Positions 32,473 through 35,928 of a stretch of 35,928 nucleotides of DNA are shown piece after piece. A model generated the notes under the pieces. That model was not told the origin of the DNA and made no database searches. It saw only the letters and a program-made list of their open reading frames with translations. Numbering within the stretch: the stretch's first letter is position 1; every line of letters starts with the position of its first letter. The stretch spans positions 1 through 35,928 of the forward strand of contig CALVJV010000015.1 of the NCBI GenBank assembly GCA_944332395.1. Direction: 5' to 3'. The translations under genes were made by a program, and so were the position numbers. This DNA comes from an uncultured Clostridia bacterium (GTDB lineage: Bacteria > Bacillota > Clostridia > Christensenellales > UBA1242).

Positions 32473-33654
32473 ATGGAAAAAAGAATTTATTTGGATAATG
32501 CGGCGACGACTGAAATTTCTGCTAATGTTTATAAAAAAATGATATCTAGTTTTCAGCAAACATTTGGAAATGCAAAAAGTATTCATTCTTTTGGTAGGGA
32601 TGCATTGACAGAACTTGAAAACGCTAGGGAAACAGTTGCTAAATGCATTGGAGCAAAACCTAATGAAATTTATTTTACTTCGGGTGGTACTGAGTCTAAT
32701 AATATTGCAATTAAAGGATTCGCTAGAGCAAACAAAAACAAAGGCAATCATATTGTAATTTCTGCAATTGAACACGATTCAATTATTAATACTTGTAAAG
32801 ATTTGGAAAAAGAGGGCTTTGTCGTTTCTTTTGTTCCAGTAGATAGAAATGGAATTATCCGTTATGTTGAATTGTTAAAAGCCGTAAGACCAAAAACTAT
32901 TTTAGTATCAATTCAAATGGTCAATAACGAAGTGGGGACAATTCAACCACTTCAAGCTATCTCAGAATTTTGTGCAACGAAAGAAATCGTATTTCATACT
33001 GATGCAGTTCAAGCGATTGGTGCATGTCCTGTTGATGTTGAAAAAAATAAAATTAGTATGTTGTCTATGTCTGCACATAAAATTCATGGTCCCAAAGGTA
33101 TAGGTGTTCTTTATGTTAAAAGTGGACTAAAAATTGATCCTATTGTTTCTGGAGGCGGGCAAGAAAGAGGATTGAGGTCGGGAACTGAATGTGTTCCTTT
33201 AGCTGTTGCTATGGCAGAGGCTGTTAAAGATGCCACAGAAAATATTGAAAAGAATAATCAGACGCTAAAGAACATTAAAAGGTATTTTTTAAGGAAAATT
33301 AAACAAACTATTCCAGCGGTAGAACTAAATGGTCATACAAGAGATAGAATTCCAGCTAATGTGAATTTGGCATTTGAGGGCATTGATGCAAAAGCACTTG
33401 TTATGCTTTTGGATATGTCAGGTATTGCCGTTTCTACTGGTTCGGCTTGCAATGCTGGATCTATTAACCCATCTCATGTTTTAATGGCAATGTATGATGA
33501 TGAAGATAGGGCTCGTGCAAGTGTAAGATTCTCGTTTGGTTTGGGTATAACTCCTGGTGAAGTTGATTATGTTGTTGATTGCCTGGCTAAACATGTCAAA
33601 AAGTTAAGGAAAATTTCACCTTATAAAATAAAAAAAGACAAGGAGGACAAGTAA
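32473..33654 (+). CDS. nifS: Cysteine desulfurase (NifS/IscS class I)
   Basis: PLP enzyme that takes sulfur from cysteine as a protein persulfide for Fe-S clusters and thio-modified tRNA. The N-terminal IYLDNAATT, SGGTESNN (residues 70-77), HTDAVQAIG (175-183), and PLP Lys203 in SAHKIHGPKG are present. The sulfur-carrying Cys326 is in STGSACNAG, on a class I type loop. 393 residues, full length. AAGGAG precedes ATG 32473. It is followed after 1 bp by the IscU-like gene, an isc/nif-type pair without iscR, hscA or ferredoxin genes. Confidence 0.94.
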   Translation: MEKRIYLDNAATTEISANVYKKMISSFQQTFGNAKSIHSFGRDALTELENARETVAKCIGAKPNEIYFTSGGTESNNIAIKGFARANKNKGNHIVISAIEHDSIINTCKDLEKEGFVVSFVPVDRNGIIRYVELLKAVRPKTILVSIQMVNNEVGTIQPLQAISEFCATKEIVFHTDAVQAIGACPVDVEKNKISMLSMSAHKIHGPKGIGVLYVKSGLKIDPIVSGGGQERGLRSGTECVPLAVAMAEAVKDATENIEKNNQTLKNIKRYFLRKIKQTIPAVELNGHTRDRIPANVNLAFEGIDAKALVMLLDMSGIAVSTGSACNAGSINPSHVLMAMYDDEDRARASVRFSFGLGITPGEVDYVVDCLAKHVKKLRKISPYKIKKDKEDK

Positions 33655-33655
33655 T

Positions 33656-34210
33656 ATGAATGAAAATATTTTGAAATGGTTGTCTAATCCTAAAAATGTC
33701 GGGCAAATGAGAGATTCCGATGGAACTGGGAAAGTTAAAGGTGGAGTTTGTAAAGACTTTTCTAAATTGTTTATAAAGGTTGAAAATGGAATTATTAAAG
33801 AAACGAAGTTTCAAACATTTGGCGGACCAGTGTCGATAGCTAGTGTTAGTGTTGTTTCTGAGTTGATTAAATTTAAGACTTTAGACGAAGCATTATTAAT
33901 TAATATGAATGATGTTTTGGCTGAACTAGGAAAAGTTGATGCAGATGATTTGGCTTGTGTAGAGAATGCCGTATCTTTAATTCCTTCTGCAGTGAATAAT
34001 TATTTTAGGAAGTTGAATAGGAAGAATGATGACGAAAATAAAAAACCAAAAGAATTAGAAAAAAAATCCGAAATTAAGGTTGTAAATATTGATAAAAATA
34101 ATGAAACACCTAAGGGAAAAGAAGAGGAAATAGATATTTTTTCTGAGATAGACGCTATTACAGCAAAGATTTCAGAGGCTGTGAATAAACTAAAGAACGA
34201 AACAAAATAA
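33656..34210 (+). CDS. nifU: NifU/IscU-like Fe-S scaffold, divergent, with a charged C-terminal tail
   Basis: Residues 1-120 align by eye with IscU: NPKNVGQM, GGVCKDFSKLFIKV, IIKETKFQTFGG, ASVSVVSELI and KTLDEALLINMNDV. Of the three cluster-ligand cysteines, the first (Cys32, with Asp34) and third (Cys101) are kept. The second, in the IscU context YGCG, is Gly57 here (FGGP), and the His next to the third Cys is Ala100. Residues 121-184 are an added Lys/Glu-rich, probably helical or disordered tail. AAGGAGG precedes ATG 33656, directly after nifS. It may be a modified scaffold, a sulfur acceptor or an adaptor; it is unlikely to bind a cluster exactly as IscU does. Confidence 0.8.
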   Translation: MNENILKWLSNPKNVGQMRDSDGTGKVKGGVCKDFSKLFIKVENGIIKETKFQTFGGPVSIASVSVVSELIKFKTLDEALLINMNDVLAELGKVDADDLACVENAVSLIPSAVNNYFRKLNRKNDDENKKPKELEKKSEIKVVNIDKNNETPKGKEEEIDIFSEIDAITAKISEAVNKLKNETK

Positions 34211-34286
34211 TTTTTTTGTCGAAATATGTATATTTTTTGCAGAACAACAAACACTATACATGAGAACAAAAAGGAGGATATAGACC

Positions 34287-34448
34287 ATGAAACCGTGTTG
34301 TGTGTGTGTGTTGGTTGGTGCTGCCGTTGGAATGATAGCTGCTTGTTATTTGTTAGAAACAAATAAGAAGTTTAAGCAGTTGGTTAAAGATGGTAAGTCG
34401 ACTATAGAAAAGAAAGTTCAAGAGATCCAAAAAAACATGGAAAGTTGA
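34287..34448 (+). CDS. Small cysteine-rich single-pass membrane protein (53 aa), unknown
   Basis: An ORF of 53 codons too short for standard cut-offs but with a strong AAGGAGGA (34271-34278), 8 nt before ATG 34287, and a following terminator. It begins MKPCCVCVLVGAAVGMIAAC, a hydrophobic helix with four cysteines, then a Lys/Glu-rich cytoplasmic-type helix (KKFKQLVKDGKSTIEKKVQ) and ends at TGA 34446-34448. The layout (short GxxxG-like helix plus amphipathic helix) recalls YtxH-like stress proteins of Firmicutes, but homology is not shown. It lies 76 bp after the nifU-like gene, possibly in the same unit. Confidence 0.7.
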   Translation: MKPCCVCVLVGAAVGMIAACYLLETNKKFKQLVKDGKSTIEKKVQEIQKNMES

Positions 34449-34474
34449 TAACTTTTTGTTTATTCAAGGGAAAA

Positions 34475-34500
34475 AGGTTCAATTTGTTTGAACTTTTTTT
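34475..34500 (+). terminator. Intrinsic terminator after the small membrane gene
   Basis: GTTCAA (34477-34482) pairs with TTGAAC (34488-34493), extended by G-U and A-T pairs, with a 5-nt loop and a T tract at 34494-34500. Its right arm is also the -35 of the next promoter. Confidence 0.75.
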
Positions 34501-34516
34501 CTTTTTTGTTTAAAAT
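34488..34516 (+). promoter_or_regulatory. Promoter of ruvX overlapping the terminator
   Basis: TTGAAC (34488-34493), 17 bp, TAAAAT (34511-34516). The predicted start near 34523 gives a leader of about 13 nt to ATG 34536. Confidence 0.5.
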
Positions 34517-34535
34517 ATTTATGATTGGTGAAAAT

Positions 34536-34949
34536 ATGAGAATAATTGGTTTAGATATTGGAACTGTTCGAATTGGTGTCGCTCAAAGTGATCCTCTTGA
34601 GATAATTGCTTCGTCAACTGAAGTAATTACTAGACAAAGTCCTCAGAAAGATGCAAAAAGAATTAGTGAATTAGTTGATAGTTTAGATGCTAAAAAAATT
34701 GTTGTTGGTCTACCACTGCAAATGAATGGACAAGAAGGAAAATCGGTTGAAATGGTAAAAAATTTTGTTGAGGTGTTAAAACAATATGTTGATGTTCCAA
34801 TTGTATTTCAAGATGAAAGACTTTCTACAGTTTCGGCCGAAAAGTTATTAATTGAATCAGATATGCGCAGAGATAAACGAAAAAAAGTTGTTGATAAAAT
34901 TGCTGCAACAATTATTTTGCAAAATCATTTGGATAAATTAAAAAAATAG
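34536..34949 (+). CDS. ruvX: RuvX/YqgF family Holliday-junction resolvase-like protein
   Basis: A 137-residue RNase H-fold protein of the YqgF family, tied to 16S rRNA 5'-end maturation in E. coli and to Holliday junction cleavage in mycobacteria. Motifs: GLDIGTVRIGVAQSD with the first catalytic Asp, VVGLPLQMNGQEG, and FQDERLSTVSAE with the second acidic pair; the end contains DKIAATIILQNHL. ATG 34536 is chosen because GGTGA lies 4 nt before it and it gives the family start MRIIGLD. An in-frame ATG at 34521 would sit on the transcription start. In Firmicutes it often precedes a DUF1292 gene, as here. Confidence 0.92.
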   Translation: MRIIGLDIGTVRIGVAQSDPLEIIASSTEVITRQSPQKDAKRISELVDSLDAKKIVVGLPLQMNGQEGKSVEMVKNFVEVLKQYVDVPIVFQDERLSTVSAEKLLIESDMRRDKRKKVVDKIAATIILQNHLDKLKK

Positions 34950-34957
34950 GATATAAT
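34929..34957 (+). promoter_or_regulatory. Promoter of the DUF1292 gene inside the ruvX end
   Basis: TTGGAT (34929-34934), 17 bp, perfect TATAAT (34952-34957). Most of it lies in the last codons of ruvX. The predicted leader is about 17 nt. Confidence 0.5.
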
Positions 34958-34980
34958 AGCAATATAAAGGAGAGATTATT

Positions 34981-35334
34981 ATGGCAAAAAATACTGAAAA
35001 ACAAAAAACAAAAGCACCAAATTCTATTGATAAAATGGTTAATGACGAAGATGATATTGTAACATTAGTTACTCAAGACGGGAAAGAAATTGATTTTGTT
35101 GAGATTGCAGGCATTGCTTATAAGGGCAGTTTTTATGCGATTCTTCAACCAGTAGAATTATTAGAAGATATGGGCGAAGATGAAGCTTTAATTTTTAAAG
35201 TTACAGCTGGAAAAGATGGAACAGACAATTTTGACATTGAACTTGATAAAGATGTTATTGCTGCCGTTTATAAAGAATACGAAAAATTATACAACGATGC
35301 AGTTGGTAATGGTTCTAATGATGGTAAAAAATAA
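34981..35334 (+). CDS. yrzB: DUF1292 domain protein (YrzB family)
   Basis: A 117-residue acidic protein. The DUF1292 core runs from about residue 24 to 90: IVTLVTQDGKEIDFVEIAGIAYKGSFYAIL, then LQPVELLEDMGEDEALIFKV. In Firmicutes such genes lie beside ruvX and ireB. The function is unknown. The first 20 residues are Lys/Asn-rich and the end is a low-complexity NGSNDGKK, both probably disordered and additional to the short (about 90 residue) Bacillus YrzB. AAAGGAGAG precedes ATG 34981. A terminator follows at 35421. Confidence 0.85.
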   Translation: MAKNTEKQKTKAPNSIDKMVNDEDDIVTLVTQDGKEIDFVEIAGIAYKGSFYAILQPVELLEDMGEDEALIFKVTAGKDGTDNFDIELDKDVIAAVYKEYEKLYNDAVGNGSNDGKK

Positions 35335-35420
35335 TAAACCTTACCAGTTTTTCTAATTTGCTAATAATATTTACATTGTTTTATTTTGCCTAAAATACGT
35401 ATTAGATAAAATTAGATAAA

Positions 35421-35450
35421 AGAGGAAAAGAAATTTTTCTCTTTTTTTTT
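35421..35450 (+). terminator. Intrinsic terminator after the DUF1292 gene
   Basis: AGAGGAAAA (35421-35429) pairs with TTTTTCTCT (35434-35442), one G-U, closing a GAAA loop, followed by eight T residues (35443-35450). A 10-bp direct repeat, ATTAGATAAA twice (35401-35420), lies just before it. Confidence 0.8.
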
Positions 35451-35457
35451 ATTTTTG

Positions 35458-35486
35458 TTGCAAAAATTAAATTTAAATGTTAATAT
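35458..35486 (+). promoter_or_regulatory. Promoter of rpsB
   Basis: TTGCAA (35458-35463), 17 bp, TAATAT (35481-35486) with TG at 35478-35479 (extended -10). The predicted start is near 35493, about 95 nt before the rpsB start codon. Confidence 0.5.
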
Positions 35487-35492
35487 ATTTTT

Positions 35493-35587
35493 TGACTACA
35501 CACTCTTGATGATTTTTTGGGTGTTGCTTTTCGAAGTTCCTAAAAAAGTTGATTTGAGAGGAGGACTAAAAACAAGGAGGAAAAAAT
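35493..35587 (+). promoter_or_regulatory. Long 5' leader of rpsB, possible regulatory RNA
   Basis: A stem ACACTC (35500-35505) with GGGTGT (35519-35524) has a 13-nt loop. AGTTCC (35535-35540) could pair with GGACT (35563-35567), covering the first of two SD-like sites (GAGAGGAGG 35556-35564 and AAGGAGG 35574-35580). No small ORF is evident. It may be an S2 autoregulatory leader; this is inference. Confidence 0.4.
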
Positions 35588-35928
35588 ATGTCAGTAGTGT
35601 CAATGAAACAGTTGCTTGAAGCTGGTGTTCATTTTGGTCATCCAACCCGCAAATGGAATCCAAAAATGAAAAAGTACATTTTTACAAGCCGAAATGACAT
35701 TCATATCCTCAATCTAGAACAAACTGTTGAGCTAATTGATGAAGCTTATAAGTTTGTAAAAGCACAGGTTGAGGCTGGAAAAACGGTTTTGTTTGTTGGT
35801 ACTAAAAAACAAGCAAAAGATGCAGTAATAGAGGAGGCTGAACGTTGCGGAATGTTTTACATGGGCAATCGTTGGTTGGGCGGAACCTTAACTAACTTTA
35901 AAACTATTCGTTCAAGAATAGAGCGCAT
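35588..35928 (+). CDS. rpsB: 30S ribosomal protein S2 (truncated by the window end)
   Basis: The first 113 codons of ribosomal protein S2, open at the right edge. [47 protein letters not shown] and [16 protein letters not shown] are classic S2 segments of the small-subunit coiled-coil protein. AAGGAGG ends 7 nt before ATG 35588. C-ending codons (CGC, TAC, ATC, ACC) are more frequent than in nearby genes, as expected for a highly expressed gene. In most bacteria tsf follows, outside this window. Confidence 0.96.
   Translation, partial: MSVVSMKQLLEAGVHFGHPTRKWNPKMKKYIFTSRNDIHILNLEQTVELIDEAYKFVKAQVEAGKTVLFVGTKKQAKDAVIEEAERCGMFYMGNRWLGGTLTNFKTIRSRIER

Noticed and set aside
35401..35420. Tandem ATTAGATAAA as a regulatory repeat or CRISPR-like unit
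   Set aside because: Only two copies without spacers, in very AT-rich DNA beside a terminator.
1..35928. Mobile elements, prophage, CRISPR arrays or defence islands
   Set aside because: No transposase, integrase, phage or cas genes and no long repeats were found; gene content is core chromosome throughout.

Overview
The window is about 36 kb of AT-rich chromosome, close to a complete run of core housekeeping genes. Gene content and order point to a low-GC Firmicutes lineage, most likely an uncultured Clostridia-type bacterium. The evidence is the Firmicutes ylbH-ylbJ-ylbK-ylbM-ylbN-rpmF block, the rnc-smc-ftsY-ylxM-ffh-rpsP-khpA-rimM-trmD-rbgA-rnhB block, the dprA-topA-trmFO-hslVU block, strong Shine-Dalgarno (SD) sites, TTG starts, and sigma-A type promoters. 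The standard genetic code fits. No prophage, transposase, CRISPR array or integrated element is visible.

Layout. 1-830: a terminator of an upstream gene, a GNAT acetyltransferase and a tRNA-Lys(CUU) on the minus strand. 830-2764: a FabG-like reductase and alanine racemase. 2764-6744: rsmD, a coiled-coil protein, ylbJ (minus strand), a patatin-like lipase (ylbK) and tmcAL (ylbM, minus strand). 6816-9834: pta-ackA, then the YceD/DUF177 protein with rpmF, ended by a clear terminator. 9872-16171: plsX, rnc, smc, ftsY. 16201-21689: ylxM, ffh, rpsP, khpA, rimM, trmD, rbgA, rnhB and a yraN-like gene. 21720-22224: rplS with its own promoter and a leader resembling the L19 autoregulatory RNA. 22223-30127: yifB, dprA, topA, trmFO, hslV, hslU. 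30137-32366: aspS and a thioredoxin. 32422-34448: a NifS cysteine desulfurase, an unusual NifU/IscU-like scaffold, and a 53-codon membrane micro-ORF. 34488-35450: ruvX and a DUF1292 protein. 35458-end: promoter, leader and truncated start of rpsB.

Functionally the genes cover acyl-phosphate and acetyl-phosphate metabolism (plsX, pta, ackA), protein targeting (ftsY, ylxM, ffh), ribosome and tRNA maturation (rsmD, rimM, trmD, rbgA, tmcAL, trmFO), chromosome and DNA handling (smc, topA, dprA, rnhB, ruvX), a two-component protease (hslVU) and Fe-S/sulfur supply (nifS, nifU-like).

No dramatic new system is evident. The points most worth a second look are subtle. The IscU-like scaffold lacks one canonical cysteine and the histidine next to another, and carries a charged tail. 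Most predicted promoters sit only about 0-25 nt upstream of the start codon, with candidate leaderless mRNAs for yifB and the patatin gene, whereas the two ribosomal-protein genes with their own promoters (rplS, rpsB) have leaders of about 95 nt. The -35 box of three promoters overlaps the preceding terminator. The YraN-like protein has an insertion of about 40 residues, the thioredoxin has a CSNC active site, and ylbJ and tmcAL are individually inverted. All promoter and transcription-start (TSS) calls are by eye.
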